Source of the DNA: Flagellimonas chongwuensis
GTDB lineage: Bacteria; Bacteroidota; Bacteroidia; Flavobacteriales; Flavobacteriaceae
Assembly: GCF_013376415.1 (NCBI RefSeq)
Contig: NZ_WYET01000007.1
Span: 335,077-399,076 of the forward strand
DNA length: 64,000 nucleotides
Direction: 5' to 3'
Part shown: one piece after another, positions 17,831 through 26,131 of the stretch
Numbering within the stretch: position 1 is the stretch's first letter
Layout of the letters: each line of letters begins with the position of its first letter
Made by a program: the position numbers and the translations under genes
The notes under the pieces: generated by a model
What the model was told of the DNA's origin: nothing
Database searches by the model: none
Seen by the model: the letters and a program-made list of their open reading frames with translations, nothing else

Positions 17831-18245
17831 TTTTTCGCCTCTCATTTTAATGTGGAAAAGCAAAAAGGAATCAACATAAACTTATTTATATGCCTTTTCT
17901 ATTTCTCCACAGAAACGCTACAGATTAAACTAAATCAAGTAGCGAATACCTTAAACGCGAAAGTGCCATATGATGTAAACCTCCCCCAAAGAGGCCTTCT
18001 CTATAAAAGAAGAATTGTTTTCACCTTTTGGATTTAGTAAAAAACCAATTGAAATTGTACCAAAAAACGTTAACAAATTATAAAAAAATCTTTAAATAGG
18101 TCTACTACTAAAGATTTTTTTTGGTAAAGGAATGTATTTGGTCAGTATGCCAAACCTTTCAATATGTACATCGTATAAGGTGAATACATTAAAATTACCA
18201 CATTCACCTTATACCAATGTTGGCCTGATCGGTTATCCGAATATC
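17831..18245. other. Gene-free gap upstream of the sigma factor gene
   Basis: No convincing ORF is present. The AT-rich stretch near 18060-18125 probably contains the sigma-gene promoter, but I find no clean TAnnTTTG box. A perfect 13-bp inverted repeat lies at 18173-18214, close to the 3' end of the GH78 remnant. Confidence 0.5.
18173..18214. repeat. Perfect 13-bp inverted repeat downstream of the GH78 remnant
   Basis: GTATAAGGTGAAT (18173-18185) and ATTCACCTTATAC (18202-18214) are exact reverse complements around a 16-nt AT-rich loop. No T-tract follows on either strand, so it is not a standard intrinsic terminator. It could be an operator, an RNA-stabilising hairpin at the 3' end of the former rhamnosidase transcript, or the remains of a mobile-element end. 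Confidence 0.6.
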
Positions 18246-19124
18246 CTAAAAAGTCTTGACTTTTACTGCCCCATCCTTCAAATTAAACTCAAATGTACCG
18301 GAACTAAGCTCATAGGTGCCGACTTTGATTCCATGGCGTTGCCCTATTTCTTTAAATTCAACACCTTTAATCGGTTTAAAGGAATCTTCTCCTTCTGTTC
18401 CCATTGGCAAATAAAGCGTTGCACTTGTATTGGCCGGGACAGTTGCTTTGTAAGATAGCATGTTTCCTTGGCCATCAGAAGTCCAACTGCTATATATTTT
18501 CCCATAATTTGATTCATAACTACCTGATAGGGATTCGAATGTACCGGCTACCTGTGGCTGTAAAACAAAATGCTTATAACCAGCCTCTCCATTTTGATGG
18601 TCGGTAGTGATGCCCAATTGAAACTCGTACATCCATTGGCCAACTGCACCCAGGGCAAAGTGGTTGAAGGAATTCATCCTGTTTTCGTTGTTTTCCTTGA
18701 AAGCGGCCTTAAACCCGTTCCAACGCTCCCAAATAGAAGTTGCCCCTTTAGTAACGGGATACAACCAGGAAGTGTAATCGGTACTTGAAAACAATTTGTA
18801 CGCTTCAACAACCTTGCCTCCTCGGCTCAATGATGGTAAAATATTCGGTGTGCCCAAAAAACCTGTGGTTATGGTGTAGGGTAGAAAATCTTCGGTAACC
18901 TGTTCGTTGTTCATTCCAAAACCACCCAAAGGACCTTGCCTGCCCGGATACACCACACGTGTGCCATCTGCAGTTGTATTACTGGTTGACGGTTGAGCGA
19001 CCAATCCAGCCAATAAAGCTTCGGCCTTGGGTTTATTCTCTTCGCTGAACACATTAAAATTCAATGGAGTGGCATAAGAGGTCTGGGAATGTACAATAAG
19101 TCCAGTTCTTGGTTCTTTTGGCAA
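18246..19124 (-). pseudogene. GH78 alpha-L-rhamnosidase, C-terminal remnant
   Basis: The open frame of 292 codons matches only the C-terminal third of GH78 alpha-L-rhamnosidases, which normally have 900-1100 residues. It enters in the (alpha/alpha)6 catalytic barrel at HSQTSYATPLNF, keeps the family motifs TTGFLGTPNILPSLS and GATSIWERW (Glu133), and ends with the beta-sandwich C-domain. The N-terminal domains and the general-acid glutamate, which lies upstream in this family, are missing. There is no ATG: the frame begins at TTG directly after an in-frame TAA, with another TAA two codons further up, and there is no signal peptide. It is almost surely a broken gene. Its 5' end was lost at the same point as that of the divergent NCS1 transporter. 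Confidence 0.88.
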
Positions 19125-19151
19125 TTATACTTAACAGTACAGAACACTTAA
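19125..19151. other. Deletion junction between two 5'-truncated divergent genes
   Basis: This 27-bp stretch separates the GH78 remnant, whose frame is stopped at 19125-19127, from the NCS1 remnant, whose frame is stopped at 19149-19151. Both genes point away from it and both lack their 5' parts. A single deletion joining the interiors of two divergent genes explains this best. I see no insertion-sequence end or clear target duplication in it. Confidence 0.7.
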
Positions 19152-19718
19152 AAGAAAATAGTCTGGTATGCCGTTTACCTTAAATCCCCAGAAGCTCAGG
19201 CCGCATTGGCCGGAGGAAGCGCCCCCAATGTTGCACCCGGACCATTGGCCTACAACGCCTTGGGAATTTTTGGTGCCATTGCCGTGGTCTTGGCTGGATG
19301 GACAACGGCCAATCCGACCATTTATCGGGCCGGTCTGGCTTTCCAGGCCATTATACCAAAAACATCTACATTTTGGGTAACCATCATTGCGGGCAGTGTG
19401 GCCACGTTGGCCGGACTTTTCCCCGCCTTTGCCATGAAGCTATTGGATTTTGTGGCACTGTACGGGTTTATATTGGCACCAATGGGAGCCATAATTGTAT
19501 TTGAGCACTTCTACGGAGAAAAGGCCAACATCATAATAGATTATGCCGAAAAAATGAACGTAAAATTTAACAGGGCCGTATTCTGGGCCTGGGCCATCAG
19601 TTTTGGACTATGTTATTTTATCTCGGTGACCTTTGATGTCTTTTTATCCTTTATGACCTTGCCCGCTTGGTTATTGTGCGGCGTGCTGTTCTTGGCGATG
19701 TCCAAAAAACGAAGCTAA
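19152..19718 (+). pseudogene. NCS1 family nucleobase:cation symporter, C-terminal remnant
   Basis: The frame opens at 19152 after a TAA and runs 188 codons. It reads VWYAVYLKSPEAQ, then YNALGIFGAIAVVLAGWTTA and NPTIYRAGLAFQAI, a pattern found in the later membrane segments of purine/cytosine permease-like NCS1 carriers. About five hydrophobic segments remain; complete members have 12 and about 420-500 residues. There is no credible start codon and the first half is missing, so it cannot work as a transporter. It ends normally with a charged tail (MSKKRS). Its truncation point faces that of the GH78 remnant 27 bp away. Confidence 0.85.
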
Positions 19719-19775
19719 AAACACTTTGATTCCGAAAGAAAATTAAAAGAAGTATCTATTGCAAAAGTAACTGCA

Positions 19776-20501
19776 CTAACTTTTGAATCTATAAATATAA
19801 GGAGCCCTATTCTGGGCTCCTGTATATTTTTTGCCCAGTCGTTCCAATACATCAAGGCCCAATATTTTCTTTTGAAAATTGTTCATGGGAAATTCCTTGT
19901 CATAAACAGCCTCGTAAAGCTCCTTGACCTCCCGCATGGTAAATTCATCAGGAAGAAGATTAAAACCGATTAATTTCTCATCAAGGTTTTGTCGAAGGGA
20001 TTTATGGGCCTCACCAACAATCGTATTATGATCATGCGTCATTTCGGGCAAGTCCTCTATGCTCACCCACTTTAGAAATTCCTCAAACTCTCCGATTTTA
20101 GGGTCCACCTTGTTCAAATCCACCAAGGCGTAATAGCCAATACAAACAAAACGATTTGTTACCCAATCAATGGCCTCATCATCAAATTTTTTAGGATCAA
20201 AATCCTTTAGTCCGGCCCTTACCACTTCCCTATACCCACTTCCAATGATCCTATCAGGACCTCCGAAGGCCCTAAACTGCTCTAAATAAATATTGTCCAA
20301 TCCCGTCCTTTCCATTAGGATTCGCGAAGCGGCCTGATCGATACTTTCTGTTTGGAGAATGTAGCCCCCAGGAAGGCTCCATAAATCCTTTCCATAACTT
20401 AGCTTGGAGATCAACACCTTTAATTCTTTGTTTTTATACCCAAAGATCACACAGTCAATCGATAGTTGTGCTATATAATCCCCTGTTCGAAACTTATCCA
20501 T
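19776..20501 (-). CDS. NrtR-like transcriptional regulator with degenerate Nudix domain
   Basis: The 241-residue protein has an N-terminal Nudix-fold domain (about 8-150) and a C-terminal winged-helix region (about 165-235), the NrtR arrangement. The Nudix box starts GGYILQTE (45-52) but then reads RILMERTGL where active enzymes have REUxEExGU. The metal-binding glutamates are lost, so it should bind rather than hydrolyse a ligand. In Bacteroidota such proteins are known as sugar-responsive regulators, for example of arabinose use; others sense ADP-ribose for NAD metabolism. The gene is divergent from the beta-propeller gene, with a candidate promoter and a 15-bp palindrome between. A local sugar or sugar-nucleotide regulator is inferred. 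Confidence 0.85.
   Translation of the reverse strand: MDKFRTGDYIAQLSIDCVIFGYKNKELKVLISKLSYGKDLWSLPGGYILQTESIDQAASRILMERTGLDNIYLEQFRAFGGPDRIIGSGYREVVRAGLKDFDPKKFDDEAIDWVTNRFVCIGYYALVDLNKVDPKIGEFEEFLKWVSIEDLPEMTHDHNTIVGEAHKSLRQNLDEKLIGFNLLPDEFTMREVKELYEAVYDKEFPMNNFQKKILGLDVLERLGKKYTGAQNRAPYIYRFKS
19800..19832 (+). terminator. Candidate terminator for the NCS1 remnant, inside the 3' end of the convergent regulator gene
   Basis: AGGAGCCC (19800-19807) and GGGCTCCT (19814-19821) form an 8-bp GC-rich stem with a 6-nt loop. On the plus strand GTATATTTTTT follows. It lies 82 nt after the NCS1 stop and overlaps the last codons of the NrtR-like gene. It is probably a relic of the intact transporter gene. 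Confidence 0.5.
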
Positions 20502-20532
20502 AATTATGCTATTGAGGCAGCCTGTACATATA

Positions 20533-20540
20533 CAAAAGTA
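20533..20540 (-). promoter_or_regulatory. Candidate -7 element for the NrtR-like gene
   Basis: The minus strand reads TACTTTTG, matching TAnnTTTG, 32 nt before the ATG at 20501. No good -33 TTG is seen. The 15-bp palindrome at 20547-20561 would lie between the -7 and -33 positions, a good place for a repressor. Confidence 0.4.
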
Positions 20541-20546
20541 CTATTA

Positions 20547-20561
20547 GTTATGCGGCATAAC
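20547..20561. promoter_or_regulatory. Palindromic candidate operator of the NrtR-like regulator
   Basis: GTTATGC-G-GCATAAC is a perfect 7-1-7 palindrome in the 151-bp divergent region between the regulator and the beta-propeller gene. Its size suits a dimeric winged-helix protein, and it abuts the regulator's candidate -7 box. Binding is inferred. Confidence 0.5.
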
Positions 20562-20652
20562 GATGCTACACTATCACAATTTAAACCTATTATCTTTTAT
20601 TTAGAAAATAAAATGTATATTTATCATGCACACAAAACTAAACAAAGTAATC

Positions 20653-22008
20653 ATGAAGCACTTTTTTCAACTTCAGGAATACACTTTGGGCAATATACTG
20701 CATCTGTTCCAAAAGTATTCCCTGTTTTTTCTTGGACTTTTCCTCTGTTCATCCATCTATGCCCAGAACGATTCCATTGCCATCATCAAGCTACTTGAAA
20801 AAGAAGGGCTTACCTGGCGTATGGGCGACAAGGAGGCCCATGCCGATTGTTGGAGGGAGCGACCTTACAGCCGCATATTGGTATCCACTGCGGATGGACG
20901 TACAATCGACGTTCCCACAAAAACGATTATAGACCCACCATCGGATATGCCGGGCAAGGGCGGGTTTGCATTCCATACCAACCACAAAATGCGAATTGAC
21001 AAAAATATTGCCTGGGTAGCACACGATGAAGTTTCGGTCGGTACAGATGGTAAAGAGACCCTTTCCAATGAAATAAGATTTTTGGAAAAATTTGATGGCG
21101 ATTGGAAGTTGGTAGGACAGTCGAACCACTTTTACAATCATCCACCAGAAAACAAAATCGACACCACCAGTTATATTCAAACAGTGGATATTGAAACCGG
21201 TAGAATAGAGACCGTTCTCACTATTAACGATCATTTTGAAGCACCCAACTGGCATCCAGATAATTATTTAATTGTCAACAGCAAAGGGAAACTATATACC
21301 TTGGACCTCGAAACAAAGGATTTACAACAATTGGACACCGATTTTGCCGACCAGAGCAATAACGACCATGGTATTTCCCCAGACAGCCAATGGTTGGCCA
21401 TTAGCCACAACGATATAAACGACCCCTCCCCAAAGCCATATAAGTCAGCTATTTATGTACTTCCTATTGAAGGTGGTAAACCTAGAAGGGTTACCTCCGA
21501 AGTAATGTCCTTTTGGCATGGTTGGTCGCCGGACGGAAAACGATTGGCCTATTGTGCCGAGCGAAACGGTAATTACGATGTGTATTCCATAAGCGTTGAT
21601 GGCGGTAAAGAAAAAAGATTGACCACGGCCGAAGGTTTGGACGATGGCCCGGACTATTCACCCGATGGAAAGTACATCTACTACAACTCCTACAAATCTG
21701 GTCATATGCAGATATGGCGCATGAACACCAATGGCAAAAAACAGGAGCAGTTGACCTTTGACGAAAACTCAAATTGGTTCCCGCACCCATCTCCTGATGG
21801 AAAATGGATTGTGTATATTGCATACACTTCTGACCAAAAACAAAACCATCTATTTGGAAAGCAGGTCAAACTAAGGTTGATGAACGTTGAAACAAAGGAC
21901 ATAAAGGATATTACACCGGTTTTCTTTGGTGGACAAGGCACCATAAATGTACCCTCTTGGAGTCCAGACAGCAAAAAATTGGCCTTTGTAAGCTATTCCG
22001 TCAACTAA
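20653..22008 (+). CDS. Exported NTF2-like/TolB-type beta-propeller fusion protein
   Basis: From ATG 20653 the product has 451 residues; an ATG at 20626 is also possible. A hydrophobic signal region ends at SSIYAQ (about 38). Residues 40-165 look like a SnoaL/DUF4440-type NTF2-like domain (LEKEGLTWRMGDKEAHADCW through FDGDWKLVGQSNHFY). Residues 170-451 hold WD40-like PD40 repeats of the TolB type, such as GWSPDGKRLAY, DYSPDGKYIYY and PSWSPDSKKLAF. The likely role is periplasmic binding or surveillance of an unknown ligand; no catalytic residues are recognisable. The next gene begins 24 nt later, so the two are co-transcribed. Confidence 0.8.
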   Translation: MKHFFQLQEYTLGNILHLFQKYSLFFLGLFLCSSIYAQNDSIAIIKLLEKEGLTWRMGDKEAHADCWRERPYSRILVSTADGRTIDVPTKTIIDPPSDMPGKGGFAFHTNHKMRIDKNIAWVAHDEVSVGTDGKETLSNEIRFLEKFDGDWKLVGQSNHFYNHPPENKIDTTSYIQTVDIETGRIETVLTINDHFEAPNWHPDNYLIVNSKGKLYTLDLETKDLQQLDTDFADQSNNDHGISPDSQWLAISHNDINDPSPKPYKSAIYVLPIEGGKPRRVTSEVMSFWHGWSPDGKRLAYCAERNGNYDVYSISVDGGKEKRLTTAEGLDDGPDYSPDGKYIYYNSYKSGHMQIWRMNTNGKKQEQLTFDENSNWFPHPSPDGKWIVYIAYTSDQKQNHLFGKQVKLRLMNVETKDIKDITPVFFGGQGTINVPSWSPDSKKLAFVSYSVN

Positions 22009-22032
22009 AAAAACCTCTAATTATCAAAGCAC

Positions 22033-23433
22033 ATGAAAAACAACAATCAAAACAAACGACGAAAATTTTTACGGCAAATCGGGGCCACAACTTTGGCCTC
22101 GGCAGCCACACCATTTGCATCCTTTGCGGCAAAGGCTAAAGCTGAGGAACGCATTTTGAGATATGACCGAACATTTTCCAATAACGATACGGTACGAATC
22201 GGGGTAATAGGATACGGGGTACAAGGTCATTTTGATTTAAGAACTGCCCTACAGGTTCCCGGTGTTGAACTTGCAGGTATCTGCGATATTTATAAAAGTA
22301 GATTGGTACGGGCCCAAGAAGAGTTCGGAAAGGACCTGTATGTCACTAGAAGCTACAAGGACCTTTTGGACAAGGAAGATATTGATGCCGTTCTTATCTG
22401 TACTACCGATGTATGGCACTCCCAAATTACATTGGATGCCCTTGCCAAAGGCAAGCACATTTACTTGGAAAAACCGATGATGCACAAAATTGAGGAAGGT
22501 TACCCAATGATGAAAGCCGCGGACAAATCCGGTAAAGTTTTTCAGGTGGGGAGCCAACGAGTGAGCAGCGTGGGCTATGCAAAGGCCAAAGAGCTTTTGG
22601 CGGCCGGTGAAATTGGCGACCTAAATATGGTACAAGCTGCCTGGGACCGCCAAAGTTCCATAGGGTCTTGGGAATACACCATCCCGGATGATGCCAGCGC
22701 GGAAACCACAGATTGGGATACATTCACAGAGGTTACGGAAAAAATGGAGTTCGATGCAAAAAAATTCTTCTGGTGGAGAGCATATAAAGAATTTGGAACA
22801 GGTGTGGCCGGTGACCTCTACATTCATTTATTGAGCGGCACACATTTTATCACTAATTCCAAAGGACCGGAAGATATCTACAGTACCGGACAGTTCAGCT
22901 ATTGGAACGATGGTAGGAACATGCCCGATGTTATGTCCGGGGTAATGCAATATCCAAAAAGCGAAGAGCACCCGGCGTTTCAATTAAACCTACGGGTAAA
23001 CTTTATCAGTGGTACGGGAGGTCAAGAAGTTATCCAATTGATAGGCTCCGAAGGCACCATCACCATTGACCGTAATGATATTATTGTCAGTTACAGCAAA
23101 ATGCCCGAGGCTCCAGGTTTTGGAGGATACGATTCCGTATTCACCTTTCCGGAAGCCATGCAAGAGCGCATGCAAGCCGCATACAACTCCAAATGGACTG
23201 AAGCACAGCAAAAAAGACATCCAAAAGGCGACGTTATCCACAAAGCGCCAGATGGATATAGCGACCATTTAGATCATTTTACCAATTTCTTTGATGCCAT
23301 AAGAGACGGTAAAAAGGTGGTGGAAGACGCGGAGTTTGGTTTTAGGGCCGCTGCACCTGCCCTAGCCTGCAATACCAGCTATTTTGATAAGAAGATTATG
23401 CACTGGGATCCCCTTAAAATGAAATTGGTATAA
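22033..23433 (+). CDS. Gfo/Idh/MocA family oxidoreductase with Tat signal
   Basis: The 466-residue protein begins with a twin-arginine signal (KRRKFLRQIGATTLASAA). The Rossmann motif GVIGYGVQGH is at 57-66 and the family EKP motif at 146-148; a C-terminal alpha/beta domain follows. Members use NAD(P) to oxidise or reduce sugars and cyclitols; Tat-exported members carry their cofactor out in folded form and often belong to carbohydrate loci. It is the second gene of an operon with the NTF2/beta-propeller protein, divergent from the NrtR-like regulator. The substrate is unknown. Confidence 0.88.
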   Translation: MKNNNQNKRRKFLRQIGATTLASAATPFASFAAKAKAEERILRYDRTFSNNDTVRIGVIGYGVQGHFDLRTALQVPGVELAGICDIYKSRLVRAQEEFGKDLYVTRSYKDLLDKEDIDAVLICTTDVWHSQITLDALAKGKHIYLEKPMMHKIEEGYPMMKAADKSGKVFQVGSQRVSSVGYAKAKELLAAGEIGDLNMVQAAWDRQSSIGSWEYTIPDDASAETTDWDTFTEVTEKMEFDAKKFFWWRAYKEFGTGVAGDLYIHLLSGTHFITNSKGPEDIYSTGQFSYWNDGRNMPDVMSGVMQYPKSEEHPAFQLNLRVNFISGTGGQEVIQLIGSEGTITIDRNDIIVSYSKMPEAPGFGGYDSVFTFPEAMQERMQAAYNSKWTEAQQKRHPKGDVIHKAPDGYSDHLDHFTNFFDAIRDGKKVVEDAEFGFRAAAPALACNTSYFDKKIMHWDPLKMKLV

Positions 23434-23577
23434 AATAATTTCCCCACCATCTTTTGGAAAGAAAAAGGAGGCAATAGGATAGTTTTTCATTGGTATCTCG
23501 GATTGTTTTATCATTGTTTGGATTAGCCTATTGTCTTCACCAAAAGTTATTTTTATACTAAAAACCTTAACTAAGCT

Positions 23578-23607
23578 TTGTTGCCCTCCAACTTATTGAT
23601 ATATTTG
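23578..23607 (+). promoter_or_regulatory. Bacteroidota-type promoter of the ArsR-family gene
   Basis: TTG at 23578-23580 and TATATTTG at 23600-23607 are separated by 19 nt, an exact fit to the TTG-N19-TAnnTTTG consensus. Transcription should begin near 23614, which excludes a TTG start at 23578 and supports the TTG start at 23632. The AT-rich stretch after it (to 23630) could hold the autoregulatory operator. Confidence 0.65.
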
Positions 23608-23631
23608 CATGTTTCAATATATTATAGCATT

Positions 23632-23901
23632 TTGAACTTAAAACAAATAGAACGGATTTCGAAAGCGCTCAGTGATGTTAATCGCTTAAAAATTGTCCAG
23701 GCCATCCAGTCTTGCGATGGCAAACTGGAATGCAGTACTATCACCGCCTCTTTGAACCTATCGCAGCCATCCGTAAGCCATCACATAAAAAAATTGGTAG
23801 ATGCCGATTTGATAGAGCCCCAAAAAGAAGGTAGGTTCTACTTTTATACCCTAAACCATGAGGTTATGGAAAGTTATTTGTCATCACTCAAAAAGCTATA
23901 A
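23632..23901 (+). CDS. ArsR-family winged-helix regulator
   Basis: From TTG 23632 the product has 89 residues, normal for small ArsR proteins. It contains ALSDVNRLKIVQAI, the recognition helix LNLSQPSVSHHIKKL, and the beta-wing QKEGRFYFYTL. The classical ELCVCDL metal site is not conserved; only two cysteines remain (SCDGKLEC). So it may sense a thiol-reactive compound or another signal rather than arsenic. It lies 35 nt upstream of a luciferase-like oxidoreductase gene, its likely target. The start is supported by a promoter ending at 23607. Confidence 0.87.
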   Translation: MNLKQIERISKALSDVNRLKIVQAIQSCDGKLECSTITASLNLSQPSVSHHIKKLVDADLIEPQKEGRFYFYTLNHEVMESYLSSLKKL

Positions 23902-23936
23902 TTTTATTTCAAAAATATATCGATACATATAAATAT

Positions 23937-24980
23937 ATGGATTCAAAAAAAATTGCGTACTCTATTTTAGAATTGGCTGTTCTCCCAAAAGGAAGCACCA
24001 TCAACCAAGTCTATAAAAATACCGTCGCATTGGCCCAAAAAGCGGAAGGGTTGGGCTATGAAAGAATGTGGTTTGCAGAGCACCACAATATGCCAGCGAT
24101 TACCAGTAGCGCCCCTGAGATATTGATCGGCCATGTGGCCGAAGCCACTACAAGTCTTCGATTGGGCTCCGGAGGTATCATGTTGCCCAACCACTCCCCT
24201 TTTGTGGTAACTGAACGTTTTGGGACATTGGCAAACCTATACCCAAATCGTATTGACCTTGGTCTGGGAAGGGCTCCCGGCACCGACCAACCTACGGCGC
24301 ATGCCATAAATCCCGGTTTTATTGAAGCCACTCATTCCTTTCCCAAGGATATTGAACAGATCCAACAATATTTTTCGCCCACTAACCAAGATTCAAAAAT
24401 TAGAGTTCCGCTGGCCGAGGGAATGGATGTACCCATCTACATTTTAGGCTCAAGCACCAGTAGCGCCCGATTGGCCGCCCAGAAAGGGTTACCCTATGCA
24501 TTTGCAAGTCATTTTGCCACGGCACAACTGTTCAATGCGCTCGAAATTTACAGAGATCAATTTCAACCCTCGGAGGCATTGCAAAAGCCTTACGTTATTG
24601 CTGGAATTAACGCAGTAGTCGCTGAAACGGATGAGCAAGCAGAGCGTTTGTACACTTCTGCCTTAAGAATGGTCATAAATATATTGTCCGGCACGCAAAC
24701 GCAGTTTATAGAACCTCCTACGGAGATGAGCACTAGTTTACAGGAGGTACGACAGCATCCTGCCATTATGCAAATGACTCGCTACAGTTTTGTTGGAAGC
24801 AAGGAAACCGTAAAAAAGCAGGTAGAAAAATTTATTGGGCAAACCCAGGTCGATGAAGTAATTGTCTCTTCCATGATGTATGATAGCGATGACCGTATAA
24901 AATCGGCAAGATTGTTTGCTGAGATCATGAAGGACATCAATGAAAATGCCGAAATTGCCAAAACATCATCTTCATTTTAG
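23937..24980 (+). CDS. LLM class flavin-dependent oxidoreductase (luciferase-like)
   Basis: The 347-residue protein matches the bacterial luciferase-like fold. It contains GYERMWFAEHHNMP near residues 40-53, then TTSLRLGSGGIMLPNHSP and RIDLGLGRAPGTDQ, the pattern of the MsnO8/YhbW group. These TIM-barrel enzymes use reduced FMN and oxygen for monooxygenation, or F420/FMN for hydride transfer. Real luciferase activity is unlikely without a LuxB partner. It follows the ArsR gene by 35 nt and is probably regulated by it. The substrate cannot be deduced. Confidence 0.9.
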   Translation: MDSKKIAYSILELAVLPKGSTINQVYKNTVALAQKAEGLGYERMWFAEHHNMPAITSSAPEILIGHVAEATTSLRLGSGGIMLPNHSPFVVTERFGTLANLYPNRIDLGLGRAPGTDQPTAHAINPGFIEATHSFPKDIEQIQQYFSPTNQDSKIRVPLAEGMDVPIYILGSSTSSARLAAQKGLPYAFASHFATAQLFNALEIYRDQFQPSEALQKPYVIAGINAVVAETDEQAERLYTSALRMVINILSGTQTQFIEPPTEMSTSLQEVRQHPAIMQMTRYSFVGSKETVKKQVEKFIGQTQVDEVIVSSMMYDSDDRIKSARLFAEIMKDINENAEIAKTSSSF

Positions 24981-25076
24981 CTTTTTGGCCAAGAATAGCT
25001 TTCCTTTTTTATAACGTATACTGAAACCAACCATTAAAAAGACAAGCATCAATAGCCGGCATTCCAAAGAGAACGT

Positions 25077-26075
25077 ATGAAAAGATTGATCAAAATTGAC
25101 AAATTTGTGGTAGGTATAATCCTCGCAATACTACTGGCCTACTTTTTCCCTGGTCTTGCCAATAGTGAAAGTGCGGTTCCGTTAGATACTATTTCAGGAA
25201 TCGGGATATCGCTCATTTTCTTTTTTTATGGACTAAAACTCAATCCCGAAAAAATAAGGCACGGATTAAAAAATTGGCGTTTGCACATTATGGTGCAATC
25301 CTTCGTTTTCCTAATTTTCCCATTATTGGTGATTATTTTCTACCCACTGTTCAAGTCGAGCGATTATTTACATATCTGGCTTGCCTTCTTGTTTATGGCC
25401 GCACTTCCCTCTACCGTTTCCTCCTCGGTGGTGATGGTTTCCATTGCAAAGGGGAATATTCCTGCGGCAATTTTCAATGCAAGCATATCAGGATTGATCG
25501 GCATTGTGGTAACGCCACTGTGGATGGGTATTTTCTTGGAACATCAATCAGGTGATTTTAGCCTATTGGATGTCTATACCAGTTTGATATTACAGATTCT
25601 ATTGCCCGTATTTCTTGGATTGTTACTACATCGATATTTGGGCGGGTTTGCTACACGATATAATGGTTATCTGACCCTTTTTGATAAGTTGGTGATTCTA
25701 TTGATCATATATAAAAGTTTTGTGCACTCTTTTGAAGATGGAATATTTAACTCGGTGAAATTGGAGCAACTGGTCCTAATCTACTCAGGTGTACTTGTCC
25801 TATTCTTCTTGGTTTACTTTGTCATAGGCCGGGCTTCCAAACTACTTAAGTTTTCTACAGAGGACACCATTACAGCACAGTTTTGCGGCACCAAAAAATC
25901 CTTGGTACATGGAACCGTTTTCTCGAGTATCTTGTTTCCCGCTTCTTTTTCGATAGGGATAATTTTATTGCCGTTGATGCTTTTTCACGTGACACAGATT
26001 TTCATCATCAGTATTGTTGCCAGTAAAGTCTCCAAACGTAATGATACTGGGGAAATAGTCACCTCTAATCAATAA
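25077..26075 (+). CDS. Bile acid:sodium symporter-like (SBF-like) membrane protein
   Basis: The 332-residue protein has about ten hydrophobic segments and fits the SBF-like (YfeH) branch of the BASS superfamily. Useful patterns are FFFYGLKLNPEKIRHGLKN early on, AALPSTVSSSVVMVSIAKGN in the middle crossing helix, and CGTKKSLVHGTVF before the last helices. The family carries organic anions with sodium; bacterial substrates are mostly unknown and true bile-acid transport should not be assumed. It starts 96 nt after the luciferase-like gene on the same strand and may share its transcript. Confidence 0.88.
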   Translation: MKRLIKIDKFVVGIILAILLAYFFPGLANSESAVPLDTISGIGISLIFFFYGLKLNPEKIRHGLKNWRLHIMVQSFVFLIFPLLVIIFYPLFKSSDYLHIWLAFLFMAALPSTVSSSVVMVSIAKGNIPAAIFNASISGLIGIVVTPLWMGIFLEHQSGDFSLLDVYTSLILQILLPVFLGLLLHRYLGGFATRYNGYLTLFDKLVILLIIYKSFVHSFEDGIFNSVKLEQLVLIYSGVLVLFFLVYFVIGRASKLLKFSTEDTITAQFCGTKKSLVHGTVFSSILFPASFSIGIILLPLMLFHVTQIFIISIVASKVSKRNDTGEIVTSNQ

Positions 26076-26131
26076 AGCAAACAGCACGGCATAAGCGTAA
26101 CAACCACTTTTTGGGGTAAACAGGTTGCCAT

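Noticed and set aside
18246..19124. A standalone short rhamnosidase or lectin-like protein
   Set aside because: It begins in the middle of the catalytic barrel without start codon or signal peptide, directly after two stop codons, so a truncated remnant is more likely.
23578..23631. Upstream TTG start for the ArsR protein
   Set aside because: The TTG is better read as the -33 element of a consensus promoter whose -7 box is at 23600, so transcripts begin after it.
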